Source of the DNA: Craspedostauros australis
Taxonomy: Eukaryota; Bacillariophyta; Bacillariophyceae; Mastogloiales; Achnanthaceae
Direction of reading: 5' to 3'
Length of the DNA: 64,000 nucleotides
Assembly: GCA_026770025.1 (NCBI GenBank)
Contig: JAMXDE010000013.1
Location: forward strand, 1,178,001-1,242,000
Numbering within the stretch: the first letter of the stretch is position 1; every line of letters begins with the position of its first letter. The position numbers and the translations under genes were made by a program. Under the pieces are notes generated by a model. It was not told where the DNA came from, did not search any database, and saw only the letters and a list, made by a program, of their open reading frames with translations. Below are positions 41,501-53,910 of this stretch, in pieces.

Positions 41501-44500
41501 CACTCCGACCTGCAGAGATACATGATAGAAGTCTGAACAGCGAAGGAAGGAATGTTGCATGCGTTCCGTCCGACCGAATGTATATGTGCGTGTGCATGAC
41601 TCGATGGTACGAGCACGCGGGAAGATCCAAATTGGGGAAGGATAACAAAGGGTGAGAGAACCATGACAGACCTTTGTCACACTGCACCATCACTATCATA
41701 TCATCGTTATCGCCACCGATAGCACCACCAGCATTGTACCCATTTCTATCGATCGACTCGAATCTATCGACTGAGTCCATTTCGGCATGTGCGTACTCGT
41801 ACTGGTACTGTCGGTATGGTATGGCGAATCCACGAAAGACGGCATCCTTTGATCGAAAGACTTACATGATCTCAAAAACACTTCGATGTCTTGAATGGGG
41901 ACGCTTGTGAGGCTGGATTCGTGTCGGATCTTACAGAAACGGGAGAAACCGAACCTCAGAAAGGCTGCCGTCACTCGGTGAAACTGGGGCAACTCCCATG
42001 CCTGCCTGAATCTCTCCGTGGCTGGGTTTTCATTCTTGGCTCTGCGCATCATGCGTTTGCGATCCATGGATTTCTTGGGCTTCTTTTGTTTCGCATCCTT
42101 GCTGATCTTCTTCTTCGGGGTGGATCCTAGTTGGCTTGTCTTCTCACCTGACATCGCTCTTTGCAGCGACTCTGTATCCGAGCTCTTCTGTGCTTGTCTG
42201 AGAATGCCTTTCTGTCCCTGCTTGTGCGCCAATTTCTGCGCTTTCTTGGCCATCTCCGCACTGCGAAGTTCCTCCCTCTCCCGTTTCTTCTTGTTCTTTG
42301 CATCCTGCTTCTTTTGCAACTTCTCAAGCCGAAGTTGTTCCTTCTCTTCCTTCTCTTGCTGCTTCAGGAAAGCGATCTTATCCTGCTTCCTTTGCTCTAT
42401 CTCGACGTACTCGGCATACGGGTCGAACTGCTGGACTTGCTTTCTGCTGCGTTTGACGCCGTCATCAAGCATCTGAGCGACGTCCTCGGGAGTCTCAACA
42501 GGCGCATCGAAGCCGACAGCCTTGGACCAAAAGTCTGGATCGTCCAAGTCGACATCCTTCTCACCGTCTCGCGTGTCAGCAACGAAGCTTGCTTTGCTGA
42601 AGCTTCCCAATCCTGAACTACCCATGCCACCACCTTGCTGGGCTCCATAGACGATCTTCTTGGAGCTCTTGGCAAGGAGTTGGTCGATGTTCGATTCCAT
42701 GAATTTCTCCGCGTCCTTGTCATCATCATCCCGGAACACGTCGTACGCCCCCCTCTTGAGCAACTCGTCGATCTCCTTCGCCTGTGCTTCCTTCTCGCTC
42801 TTCGCTTTCGGCTTGCTCCCATCACCCTGATCATTCTGCTCTCTGCTCTGCGACAGGACGGCTCGTTCCAGACCGAGCTTCATGCTTGTGCAATGGAACA
42901 TGTGCATTTCATAGGTTTTGGCGGTGAGAAGGCGATACACACGAACGGCTCTGGTTTGCCCGATTCGGTGAGCTCGGGCCATCGCTTGGAGATCATTTTG
43001 TGGGTTCCAGTCGCTGTCGAAGATGATGACAATATCGGCCGCTGTCAAGTTCAACCCAAGCCCTCCCGCCCGAGTGCTTAGCAACATGACGAAGCGTTTG
43101 CAAGTCTTCCTCGTGAATCGGTCGACGGCCGCGGCTCTCGCCGAAGACGAGGTGGATCCGTCCAGCCGCTCGTAGCGGTACTTCATTATCTTCAGCAGCT
43201 CTTCCAACAGGTTGAGCACCCGCACCATCTGGCTGAAGATCAGCACCTTGTGCCCGTTTTGGAACAGTTTCGGGAGGAGCTTGGACATGAGGACCATCTT
43301 ACCGGACGACTTGATCAGCTGCTCGCCGAAGAGCTTCACGTAATCAACAGGCTGGGACGCAGCGTCTTCAGGTTTCTGCGATGCCTGAAGGGCCGTTGCC
43401 GCATCGGCCAGGATCCGTTCCTCCGCCCCTCGAACCAAGTAGGGGTGATTGCAGCATTTGCGGAGCTCCATCATGACGTTCATGAGACTCGGAGCATTGC
43501 TCGGTTTGGAACCCTTGAAGAGGAAGCCGGTGTTCCTTTCGTAGATGGCCTTGTAGTACTTCTTCTGGATGGGCGTCAACGTGACTTCCAGGATGGTTTC
43601 CTCCTTCGGTGGCAGCGACTTCTCGACATCTTCCTTCACGCGACGCAACAAGTACGGCTTCAGCAAGGAATGGAGCTCACCCACCTGCTCCGCATCTCGA
43701 AGTTCCCCGAACTTCTCCAAAAAGTCTTCCTTGGACCTGAATGCTTCCCGATCGGCAAAATGCAAGAGTGCCCACAGCTCTTCTGTCGCATTCGCCAACG
43801 GTGTGCCAGTGAGCAAAAGGCAGAAATCGCGAGGAACCGATGACAACTCATCGAAGAGCTTTGACTTTGAGTTCTTCAGCCGGTGGGCTTCGTCGACGAT
43901 GAGTGCACGCCAACGTATACTTGAGATCGTTGCGATATCTTTGAGCACGACCTCGTATGTTGTGATCATGATGTGGAACTTCGTGACGTGCTGTCGCCGT
44001 AGCTTTGTCGAGCGTTCTTTGGACACGTATGGCGGCATGTAGTGAAACTCATGTTCGGCCAGGAATGCTCTTGCATCTGCGGAACCGTGGTACAGAAGGA
44101 TGTTAAGATCTGGCGCCCAAGATGTGGCTTCGGACTTCCATTGCCCGATGAGTGATAACGGAGCAACGACGAGGAACGGTCCGCGAAGACCCAGCATCGG
44201 GTTGTCCTGCAGCTGCTTCAGGAAGCATAGTGACTGGATCGTTTTCCCCAAACCCATTTCATCCGCCAGGATGCATGAGCGGTGATTCCACCAATTGAAG
44301 AGCAGCCAGTTCACTCCTTCAAGCTGATAACTCCTCAGCCGGAACCCTTCGCCTTCGTCCTGCCGGTGGACCAACTTGGCCTCTCCGTTGCTGTCCTTCT
44401 CCATCATGCCACGGGGACGCTCTGATATTCCAAACCTGGGTGATTCCTTAATCTTGCGGAAATCTCGAATGCTCGGATGCGCTTTGTTAACAGCGCGCTG

Positions 44501-46564
44501 GATTATCTCCGCTGGGGGCGGCTGCTGTCGAACCCAGAAATTCTCAGCCTCGTCCACCCCATCTCGCTTGATGTCTCTCCAGTACTCCCATGTTACCTCC
44601 GCGTACGGGAGGCCTTTCCATTTGACGATGTATCGCACGTTATCCTCCGGATCCCACGCAACCCCCTTGTGGATGCTGAGTAAGTTGCGGTGAGAATTCC
44701 ACTTGTCGATGTCTTTCGAATGGGTCTCGACGAGATCGCCCTTGTCGCTCTCGCTCTTGCCATCAATGATACTGCTGCTGCTGTTGCTGTCGTTGTTGGC
44801 GTTGCTATCGCTATTCTCGTCGCCGTTGTCTGGATGCGGCTCCGTTGGGGCCTCGGAGATCTCCCCGTCTTTGCTTTGGGCTGGGCTAGAGCTCGACAAA
44901 TCCTGCGGTTGGCCCTCGCTTTGTTCCGTTTCCAGATTTGCGGTTCTCTGTTTCGCAAAGATCGTTACATCCATATCGGTTTCGTCGCAAGACATTATGC
45001 GTTCAACTTCCAAATGTGTTGGTGAAAAATATTCCGAAGCATGATCGCTTTCGTCAATGGGGTCACCTGGTGGTATCCCAGCTTCATTCTTCGTTAGTTG
45101 CTTGTCATAACCCGGATGGGCTGTCGATAGGACCGCCCGTTCCTCTCTGGTCACCTTCTTCCAGTCCTTTCCGAGCGCGATCTCCTGAGCTTGCGCAAAG
45201 CGTCTCAGCTTTTGTCGGGCTGTGTTGTTGGACTGGTCGAACTTGATGAGATCTGTGCTTCTTTCCCAACAAGCATGGAGATGTGAACGCCCTCGCCATT
45301 TGACCAGATACACCTCTTCGAGGTTGTTGGCGTCACCTTGGTCTGCGACAGGCTTGATTCGGAACTTTGGTCGGCCGTTCGTGTCTTCGAACTCTTTTGC
45401 GCATGCCAAAAGCAAGACGATCGGGCACTTCGTAGGATTGAGTCTGGAGATCTCAATCCGTACCGACGGGTCGTTCCACACCATTGGATGCGCGATGGCA
45501 TTGTACTGCAGCCGATGCGCCTCAGCGGCATCGATGGTTGGAGACGAGGTTGGTGGATCGGCATGATCTCCCGGGATATTCTCTGGTATCCATTCGAGTT
45601 CAGTGACAACCCTGCAGTTCCACGCCAATGGCTTTTCCATGACGAAGATGTGGTTGAAGCATTCTCTGGAGTGCCACAAAGTCGTCAGCATGCCGAGGGG
45701 CGGACTATCCAGCGTTGCATTCGAGACGAGTGCTGTTGCCATCTGCTTTGACTTTGGCTGGCCAGCGGATCCAGAAGACCCCGCCATCCAAGCTTGATCG
45801 CCACCGGCATCGTCCGACTGGGCGCTCCCATCGCCATTTCCGTGCTGCTGACGATCGTCGGAGGAGCCAACCTCATGAGTGGAACCGATGCTGCTGCGGT
45901 TCGCTCGGGCAGAATTCGACCGGGCGAGCTTCAGAGTCTTTCTTTTCTTGAGTGACTTGGATTTGGCTGGTTCTCCAAAGTCGTCTTCATCGTCTTCGGA
46001 CGAATCCGTGAGGAAGTCGTCCGAGTCAGTCTCCTGGGTCTCCTGGTAGATGGGCCGTTGTCTCTCCGAAATTCTGCCAGACGCTCGCGACTTGTTGCGG
46101 CCCCAGTCAATGTACAGGCCTTTTAACGACAACCGTACAACGAAGGGCTGCTCTGACAGCACGCTCACAACAGAATGCTTCCGCTTTGCAGGGGTTTGCG
46201 TCGGCATCATCGCGGCTGCATTTGGCGGTGGGTGGGTCGGCGGGAGTGATGGTTTGCGCGGGATCGACATCGACATTGACGATCCGCCTGTCGCATTTTC
46301 CTTGGTGGTTGGAACTGCGGATGTCTGCATCTTCGTCGGAATTGTCAGAGTGATGCTCGGGGGCCGACGCTGCGATGCTGACGTTGATGTAGCCGCTGGA
46401 TGTCGCGGAATCTTCATCGACACCGCATCGCCCGAAGCTCGTCGGTCTGCGCCGGGCGGCGGCGGTCTGGACCGTTGTTTCTTGGGAATGGCTCCCATCA
46501 TGAAGGATGTTGCCGGCTTGTCGTGCGCATCCTTGTCGGTGTCTTTGTCTCTGTTGGGATTCAT
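38570..46564 (-). CDS. CHD-type chromodomain helicase, two exons
   Basis: Exons are 46564-41866 and 41532-38570, joined across a 333-nt intron (TCAT|GTAAGT...TGTTCAG|AC) in matching phase; the total is divisible by three and gives about 2553 aa. The ATG at 46564 is the first in-frame ATG. Two chromodomains lie near residues 420-480 (VYLVKWRGRSHLHACWE) and 640-700 (YIVKWKGLPYAEVTWEYW). The SNF2 ATPase has GLGKT (773-775 for GKT), DEAH (891-894), and a helicase C lobe with RAGGLGLNL and ARAHRIGQ. Then come a FRDDDDKD segment typical of CHDs and Lys/Glu coiled coils. Exon 2 encodes SANT/SLIDE-like pieces with WWDRGCDIGIVVGTFVHGLGNY and AWWDPTLHDAALLLH, recalling the C-termini of CHD6-9. Role: ATP-dependent nucleosome remodelling in the nucleus. 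The subfamily III assignment is inference. Confidence 0.92.
41533..41865 (-). other. Intron of the CHD gene
   Basis: GTAAGTC at the 5' splice site and CGCTGTTCAG at the 3' site. Without splicing, the upstream frame ends in about 55 residues of unlikely low-complexity sequence. The intron contains a GTACTCGTAC motif at 41793-41802. Confidence 0.85.
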
Positions 46565-47568
46565 GGTTGCGAGACGCCACGAAGAGAGGGGCAACTGCCG
46601 CTCTCAGCACGCACTTGTGGTGACCGGCAGAGGTTGGTGCTTTGTGGTATCTGTACGAGCTACGGGTCCAATACGGACATAGAAGTACGAGTACGACTGT
46701 GTGTGCTACGACCTATGTATCGCAGTAGGTATGTCGGTGGACTTCGAATAGGATGATGTGCTGGGCTGGGTGCATTCAGCGCGACCTCCGAACAACTGTG
46801 TGTGGCATTCGTATACAGCAGTATGGAGCGGCTGTTGCGATGGTGCTCTTCGCTGATCTGGTGCTACAGGACGAGCACGCGAAATCGCATTGATGCGGCA
46901 GTGCGATTGTGAGCGGTGCCTCGGGTTGCCTCCGTTTGTGCTGGCTGCCATCCTTTGCTGTGGTCGCTGCAGGCTTCGCAGTGGAAACTGTACCGTGGCT
47001 CTCGTAGCCGATCTTGTTCCGCCATTGTCGCAATCCGGAAACCACACATCTCTGTGTTTGCGTGTTTGTGCCTTTGAGGGTTTCGATTGTTGCGCTTGTG
47101 GTCGGGAATCATTAATCCCGCTAAATTAATTGTATATTTGATGGATGTCGCACCTCCCATTGGTTTTGTTTTGGTTGTGTCTGTGTTTGTCGTTGTTCGT
47201 TGTTCGTTGTTGGTTGGGGCCTCACAGAGGCCGCCAAGGCATAATCATTGCTCTGCATCTACTACGACTACTCCAGCATATGCAATAGAATGTATAATAT
47301 CTTTGTACCACACTATTCCATGATGAAGTATTGCACCACGCAAAAAGTCCATGCTGTGATGCTGGTGCGCTGATGGTTTCGAATGCACAGGTTGTGCTAA
47401 TATCATCGTCGCTTGTCGCTTGTCGCGATCATCATCTCTCCAGAGAGTACGACACTTGCCTTCGTTGCACCTGGTCCTTGGAATGAAAGAATAATCGCAG
47501 ATTGACGAACATGTGCCCACTCTACTCTCATGGTACTCGTACGAGTATATACTCCATGATGCTCCGTC
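46565..47568. promoter_or_regulatory. Upstream region of CHD gene and 3' flank of sulfotransferase gene
   Basis: No gene seen. It includes GTACGAGTAC at 46685-46694, about 120 bp before the CHD start codon, and the 14-bp palindrome TACTCGTACGAGTA at 47534-47547, 22 bp beyond the sulfotransferase stop codon. Confidence 0.45.
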
Positions 47569-49552
47569 CTACGTTGGAGCTCGCGTGGATGACGGGAAGA
47601 GGTCATCGATACATCGGAAACCGCAACCTTCTTCAAATGCGTAGCACTGCTGTTTCGATTCTTCGATCTGCAGCACTCCGTCGGAAGAACATGGAAAGAC
47701 GGGCGAGCACTGTTTCATGGTTCGTGCTCGCGCCTTGCGATACTCAACCAAGGCTTTTGCAAAGATTTCTCTGCCCAGCCGATCAATCGTCTTTTCCAGC
47801 GATGCGTTAGCAGCAGCGTGAAAAATGTAGTCCCCGTAGTGCTCCGCCCAAAATGAGTCGGACTTGGTAAAGTTCTCGACGGCCGGGATGGGTTGGTACG
47901 ATTGTATCTTCACGCAAGCGGCTGACTTCCTTCTTCCATTCTGTTGCTTCTTCCTGAACCCGTAGATGCCGGAGATTTTCGACGAGAATGCAATAATGTC
48001 GGTCGTGTCGAGTCCAAGCACTAACTGCAAGGCAACCAGTGATTCGTCCATGCGCTCGACAGTCCCGATGAAGTCGTAGCTCTCCACCACACGTTTCACA
48101 CGTTCCTGCAATCCCAGCGGATCGATGATATTCGCAGGTTGCGACGGATGCCACGCGCTCGACTCATCGCTGACCTGGATCATGGCGTATTGGAGCTGGA
48201 AGCCACCGCGACCCTCAGACGTCCCACCGTAGTGTAAATCCTTATTCTGCATCACCGACATCACAGAGCCAGGATCGGCAAGCATGTCGGGAGTCGTAGC
48301 AAATTGAGAGGCCGCCCTTGAGAGAGACCGAGAAAGCGGATCGCGAACAAGCGTCCAAAGGAAGCTGAGCGGGTCGCGCCTGCGATAATAAAAGCCGGGG
48401 ACGTTGCCGTCATGCCTGATGCAAGACTGTGTGAAATTGTGCCTCTTGGCGAAGTTGACGGCGATTCGTTTGTTGATCCCAGCCAGTGTCCTGCCATGTC
48501 CGTTTCATGTTTCATGTTTTGTGTGCGGTATCGGTGCGTGCGTGAGTGGATGTTGGCCCATTTACCAGTGCCGGTTTGTTGCGTTAGTGTCACGATTTGC
48601 TTGCGTAGAGTATGTGCGTTTGCATGTTCATTGGCATTCGCTGAGTGGCACCACGAACCCCCTACGGGTGGAGACACAAGTATCTATAGGGACGTGCGAA
48701 TTACAGTGCATCATCATGTGCGTTCTGTTTCTCTAGTTGCCACTTCCTGCGACAGCTGCAAAGTCGTCGGCTGCATTACTTCTCCTGCAAACCAAAACTC
48801 TGACAAAACTTACGTGGATGCTGCGCGAGGAATCTTCAAGTAGCACAGTCCCATGGGTCTGACCCATCAAATCGTAGGATAATCGAATGGGTATAGTTTG
48901 TGGTGCACAAGCTCAACGACGAGCGTGACGTATGGGGGCGAGAGGTGTCAGCATCAATGCGGTAACGTAATCGCGCTCAGCTTCCTCCTCCTACTTTGCT
49001 GCACTGAAGAAGATTTCAGACCACCAAGGGTGGCGACTGGCTGCGGCTGCGATTGCGATGAACCCACACACAATGAAAACGATTGAAGGTACGCATTCTG
49101 TCACTCACACCCGACATCTCACATCCCACACCCCATCATATCACCACGCTGTTCTGGGTTCACCTCTGTACGAGTAGAATAGCGAAAGTGCTCTGTCGGA
49201 ACAACAACATCGAAGTCTTCCGATTGTCTGCGCAACTGAATGCACCGTCAACTCCTCAAGAGTATGAATCTGCCACTCACTCTCCCTTGTTTTGCTCGTA
49301 TTTGAGTGAAGCATCGATGCACCATTTTTTGTAGCTGACCTCCGGAAATGATCTTGATAGGTCCATGCCGACATGCTCCAAGTGCTGTTGGCGCATCTGC
49401 ACGATGGCAGGCACCTTCTCCATTGTTGTTGACGGACCGTTTGATCCCGAAGACGAACCGCCAGGGTTGCTGAGGAAGATATTCGAGAAGACAAGGGAGA
49501 TCGCAAGGATGCACGCCGCCGTGGTCCTGATGCACTCTTTGCAGCGTATCAT
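47569..49552 (-). CDS. Sulfotransferase-like type II membrane protein, three exons
   Basis: Exons are 49552-49281, 48858-48814 (only 45 nt) and 48490-47569, with introns of 422 and 323 nt (GTGAGT...GGTCAG and GTAAGT...ATGGCAG). Phases agree (2, 2) and the sum gives 412 aa. The N-terminus has one signal anchor (TAACILAISLVFSNIFL, residues about 11-28). The tiny exon completes the PAPS 5'-phosphosulfate loop-like motif IPRAASTTLAGINK; about 45 residues later FLWTLVRDPLSRSLS fits the 3'-phosphate-binding motif. The segment FIGTVERMDESLVALQLVLGL is typical of carbohydrate sulfotransferase-like proteins common in algae. Probably a Golgi enzyme sulfating polysaccharide or glycoprotein glycans. Acceptor unknown. 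Confidence 0.85.
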
Positions 49553-50334
49553 TTTGATGGTGCTGGCTGCAGCGCGAGGTGATCCCGATGATCCATCAAC
49601 AACGAATTGACATCAGCTCTCTTGGGATGAAGGGGGTTGCATCGAGCGGGGGTGTACATCCAAACAACTCTCCTCTCTGTCTCTATCTCTTTGCCATATA
49701 TTAGTATGTGTATGGTATGTTGCATGCCTCCGATGCATTTGTGGATTCAGGCTGGAGCCGCAACCGCAACCACAATGGCGTCACACGCCAGAGGAGACAG
49801 AGGTGTCCATTGTGCTCATCGTGCTTCTCCATGCAGACGTGTTCGCAGCTACCCCACAATGCATGGGGGGAGAACGACAAACCGAGAAGCGAAATGTCTG
49901 GATCTTTCATCGGTCATTTCGACTTGACACCAAACAACCACGAATAGTCTAGAGAATAGTCTAGAATACTCGAATGAACTCGATGACGAGCACGGAGAAG
50001 TGGTTGCGGAATCCTCTCCACGTTCGATGTACTCCTCCAGGTGCGGTACTCTGTCTGCCTCTCTCTCTCTCTCTCTCTCTTGAGAGTGTTCTTGCTGGTT
50101 TAGTTTGTACATGGAAGCAAGAACGCCAGATAGTACCATCCTCACAACGTGCCAAGTGCTCTTCCTGTGTGGGGTGGATTCAATCTGACCTGCGCCTTGG
50201 TCGAACACCCCAAATCTCCAGAGCACCAAGAGTCATCATGGAGTGGCGTCAGGAGGGAAGACTTATTTGAGTATAATACGTACGAGTATGTACAAAGTAA
50301 GGACGCTGCTCAAGATGATTGATTTGGCACCTGC
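49553..50334. other. Intergenic, no supportable gene
   Basis: Holds the upstream region of the sulfotransferase gene and the 3' flank of the SET gene. A (CT)n run lies at about 50060-50081, and CGTACGAGTA at 50279-50288. Confidence 0.5.
50060..50081 (+). repeat. (CT)n microsatellite
   Basis: Uninterrupted CT dinucleotides. A similar run lies at 51386-51411 inside intron 4 of the adjacent SET gene. Confidence 0.9.
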
Positions 50335-53300
50335 TCACTGCTTCCAGGCAGCGGGGACCATTTCGTCGGGTATCCCAATCTCCCTTCGAAATGCTACCGA
50401 CATGTGCATGTCGGTGGAATATGGCACATCCGCAAAACTGATTGCGCTCCGAGGAACGTCTTCGATAACATAATCCTCTTCGCCCTCGTATTTGTCCCAT
50501 CGATCTTTTGCCATCTTGGTGATGCGCACCTCGTACAGCATGCCGTCGCCTTCATATTCCACGCGATCCACAACGTTGCAAGGATACCCATAATCGTTGA
50601 GCGAATCCCATTTCATCTTGTCCATGTGGTCCTCCCAAGTTTCATCGTCCAGCAATCTGTAATGACACCTGAGTTGCAGATTTTCTGGGTAGGGATCGAA
50701 GAAACATTCGTCTTCGGTTCTCAGCGGCACGTCGTACATGATTCTGTTCCATTCATATGCACTGACGTAGCGTTCAGCCATGGTATCCACACGTCCACCC
50801 CAAGCTTCTTGGTGTGCCAGCCACGCCGCTTCCCATTCGTCTCCATAGTCCAAGAAGAGCTCTTCGCCGTCCTGTATGTCTCTCGTGGCCACGTAATCAA
50901 ATCCCAACCTTGACCTGACCTCCTTTGCCATTTCGTTCGGTCTGAAGCTGAGCCACTCGTCACGTTGATTGGATGTCCCATCCTCGGCCCATCGTATCTG
51001 GACATTTGCAAGGGTCTTATTGTGATTGATGTAATTGATCCCGACTCCGTACGGGCATAGCAGAACCGAGGATTCTCGATGACCGAAGCAGTAGTTCAAA
51101 AGAAGCTGGTGCCGAGTTGATTCATCGCTTTGTTGCTGCCCGTCCTGCTCATTCAGCCCAACTTGCTGCTGGGTCATCATCAGTAGCTCTCGTTTCGGAT
51201 AGTGGTGTAACTGCGTTCCCCATGGTGGACAAAATAAGTGCATGGATACATGCGCACAATCACAGAAATATGTACATCAGGGATGGAGTGAGGAGAGGTA
51301 CATTCCGTCTGGGATGCATCATCGATCAATCGAGCACGTGCAATATGCAACATCGGCGCAGCAAGTAGTCGTGGTAGCCAACTCGCTCTCTCTCTCTCTC
51401 TCTCTCTCAAGAGCACGAGTACGAGTACGAGTACACCATGGTGCTCCACGTATGCCCATTGGTACGAGTACGAGTGCACTTGTATTTCGAGAACAAGGAG
51501 TCACGAACAGTACGCGTACCATGCAAATACGTACCGGCGATCCCGTGATAACTGTGCCCTTCGGCAGATTCCTTTTTGCGAAAGCTCCCCGCCCTGCATC
51601 CGGGATGGTAGAATCCTTGGGGATGATATGATCCACGCACTTTGCATTCTCGTTCAACCATTCGATGGAGCGTGTCGCAGCTGGTTGATGAGTGGCGCCG
51701 ATATCCTTCTCTACCGCCAAGAGACCCTCTTCGAAGGTGGGCGGGATTGCATTCGCGGTTCGTGTCTTCCAGATCTTACGAAAATCCAAGAGCAAAGAGT
51801 ACAGATTGGCAAGTACTGGCTGCTCGTGCATGGAATGCTTGTCTGCAATTTCTCCAAATGCATTTACCACACTCTGTGCGACGCGATAGTTGGGTGGCAG
51901 AGGGATGTGGCTGAAGTGCTCACGGGATCGGAACCTGTTGTCGTCGCCGTAATGATCGTCGGTGATATGGAGAAATCGACGCAGGATACCGAGTAAGAGT
52001 GCATTCCATCTCCGCAGGTTGTGGTGGAGGGCCACAATTGGTGAGTCATAGCAGAGTGGCATGCACGAAGTACGATGATCGCAGCATGAGACGGCCGCTG
52101 CTCCAACGCCACGTCGGCCCAAGCACGAATAGGACACAGCCCACCAACCACTTAGAGATGCAAGGAAAGGGTCACCACCAACACCAACACCAACACCAAC
52201 ACCAGCAGTAGCGGCAAAATAGTTGGGACATCGCAGCCCCTGTTACAAGAAGACACCACTCCGAACTCACCAGCTTTCGCCATAGGACTTGAACAGTTCG
52301 CCTCCGACGGGAACATCTCGTATAACCCGCGTTGTTCCATTGGTGTACGGTGATATAGCACCAGCACCAGGACTTGTCGATCGATGAATGCTCCCGACAT
52401 CGTACTCCGGAATCGCCTTCGCGACGTTGAGGAGTGCCATGTTGCAATTCTGTAGGACCAAGAGATGTGAGAAGATAGCAATTTTGCATCATGGAGGTTC
52501 CGCATGGCAATTGCAGCGCATGAGAATTCTAGAGATCCATCCGTCCACTACGCCAATTATTGCGGTCTTGGTAGCGGGTTCTCGCCGTCCGGCACGGCGC
52601 AATCCAATTCAGTTCCAACGCATAAACATATAGAGTCGAGTATTGCCTATCCTCCTCCGCCGCAACAACATGTTTCTCAACGTCTTCGTACCCGAACTTA
52701 CAACGACACAGTCCAAGCCAGGGCATAATGCCTCAATGTCCCCAGTGGCACTTTCCATCTTCATCCCCATGACTTCTCCTGCGCGGTTGCCATTCGGGGC
52801 GACGCGTCAGTGTTGGCATCATGCAGATCGTATCAGTGCGTGGTCGGAAAGTGGAACAGATATGCGAGTGAATGACCGGGTGAGTGTTGGCGGCGTACTG
52901 TCGCGTACGCAAGTTGAATCTGCATTGCTTCACCAACATGACAATGCAATCGAGCAAGCCTGCGTGCGCTATCCCATGACTCCACGAGTAGTCTCCCGTC
53001 GAACGGGAACGCCCAAGCCCGGATGAAAAGCTGCATCGTGCTCTACTCTACATTGGTGTGCCGCGCATGAATAGCATATAATTGCGTCTATGAGGATAAA
53101 TGCAGCACTCCATGCACCGGTGTCAGCCGTGCCATTGAAGCCATCCTCTTCTGCAGCCGTCCTCGTTCTTCGTTCAGGCAATTGTACCATACTCCACCAG
53201 TCTGGACTCGTACATGGTGGTACTTGTGCATGCTTGTGCATACTCGGACGTACCTCCCCACACGTAGTCCTCGAATGGGTTGAACCGAGGATGCTGGTTG

Positions 53301-53641
53301 TGTGTCGAATAGTCCACGATGGGAATGCAGACGTCGCCGTGGCCAACTTCGTCGCCAATCTTCAGGTCGATCCCTGTGAATATTCCCAACCCAGCGCCTG
53401 GGATCGTCGACTCTCCGATGTACATCCCGCACTCCAGTGGCTCTGGCTGCTGAGGATGAGCAAAGGCTTGAGCCGCCTGCTGTACCATCAGCCATAGCAT
53501 CACCAGTCCCATCGATTCGGAACCGTGCCCATGCTTCTGCGGGTGATCTCGTCGCTTCGCTCGAATCGACATGGTGTCGTTTGTGCAGGTCCGATGAGCT
53601 GAGCGATGGGATCGTGCACGGACCCTTTCTGGACGAGCCAT
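50335..53641 (-). CDS. SET-domain protein with signal peptide, five exons
   Basis: Exons are 53641-53254, 52778-52702, 52449-52271, 51934-51535 and 51210-50335; introns are 475, 252, 336 and 324 nt, all GT-AG, and all four junctions agree in phase. This gives 639 aa from 53641 or 616 aa from the ATG at 53572. A signal peptide follows a basic start (MGLVMLWLMVQQAAQAFA). Two SET-like openings are seen: IGESTIPGAGLGIFTGIDLKIGD and STIPDAGRGAFAKRNLPKG. The first module continues with LCPGLDCVVNCNMALLNV, then ISPYTNGTTRVIRDVPVGGE and ELFKSYGESW. The second has CPYGVGINYINHNKTLANVQIRW and IQDGEELFLDYGDEWEAAW, with the NH and DYG motifs of the SET core. This family is frequent in diatoms. A signal peptide on a SET protein implies ER or organellar entry, so the substrate may not be a histone. 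Confidence 0.85.
51386..51411 (+). repeat. (CT)n microsatellite in SET gene intron 4
   Basis: Dinucleotide run followed by CAAGAGCACGAGTACGAG, that is, next to a GTACGAGTAC cluster. Confidence 0.9.
52173..52206 (+). repeat. (CACCAA)n microsatellite in SET gene intron 3
   Basis: About five copies of the hexanucleotide within the 336-nt intron. Confidence 0.9.
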
Positions 53642-53902
53642 GGTTTCAGCGAAGCCGCACTGCCGCCTGCAACCGCAACGCTTCTCCAGAGTGTAACTGC
53701 AGAGAATCCCTCAACCATCCACTGCACCCGTGCAGAGTATAGTATGAGTCTGCTTGCTATCTCGCTATCTCGCTAGGTATCTCTTTCCCACTTGAAGCCT
53801 TTGGTGGTGGATAATGATGGCGAGGATGGCGAGGGAGATGTTGGAGAAGTTCATCAACCGGTCGATCGATTTGCGTCCACAAAAGAGAACAACAGATTTC
53901 GG
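53642..53902. other. Upstream region of the SET gene
   Basis: Short gap between the SET gene start and transposon 3. A CTCGCTATCT repeat lies near 53761-53774. No gene. Confidence 0.4.
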
Positions 53903-53910
53903 CCCTTGGA

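Noticed and set aside
38570-41680. Treating the 3' part of the CHD locus as a separate gene
   Set aside because: The upstream frame reaches GTAAGT in phase 1, the downstream frame has a phase-matching CAG acceptor, and the joined length is divisible by three. The first residues of the downstream frame before the acceptor are not protein-like.
48490-48600. Alternative sulfotransferase exon reading QQTGTG next to the GGTAAATGG site
   Set aside because: It looks like a nucleotide loop, but its splice phase (1) does not match the acceptor, which needs phase 2. The 45-nt exon ending IPRAAST fits both sides.
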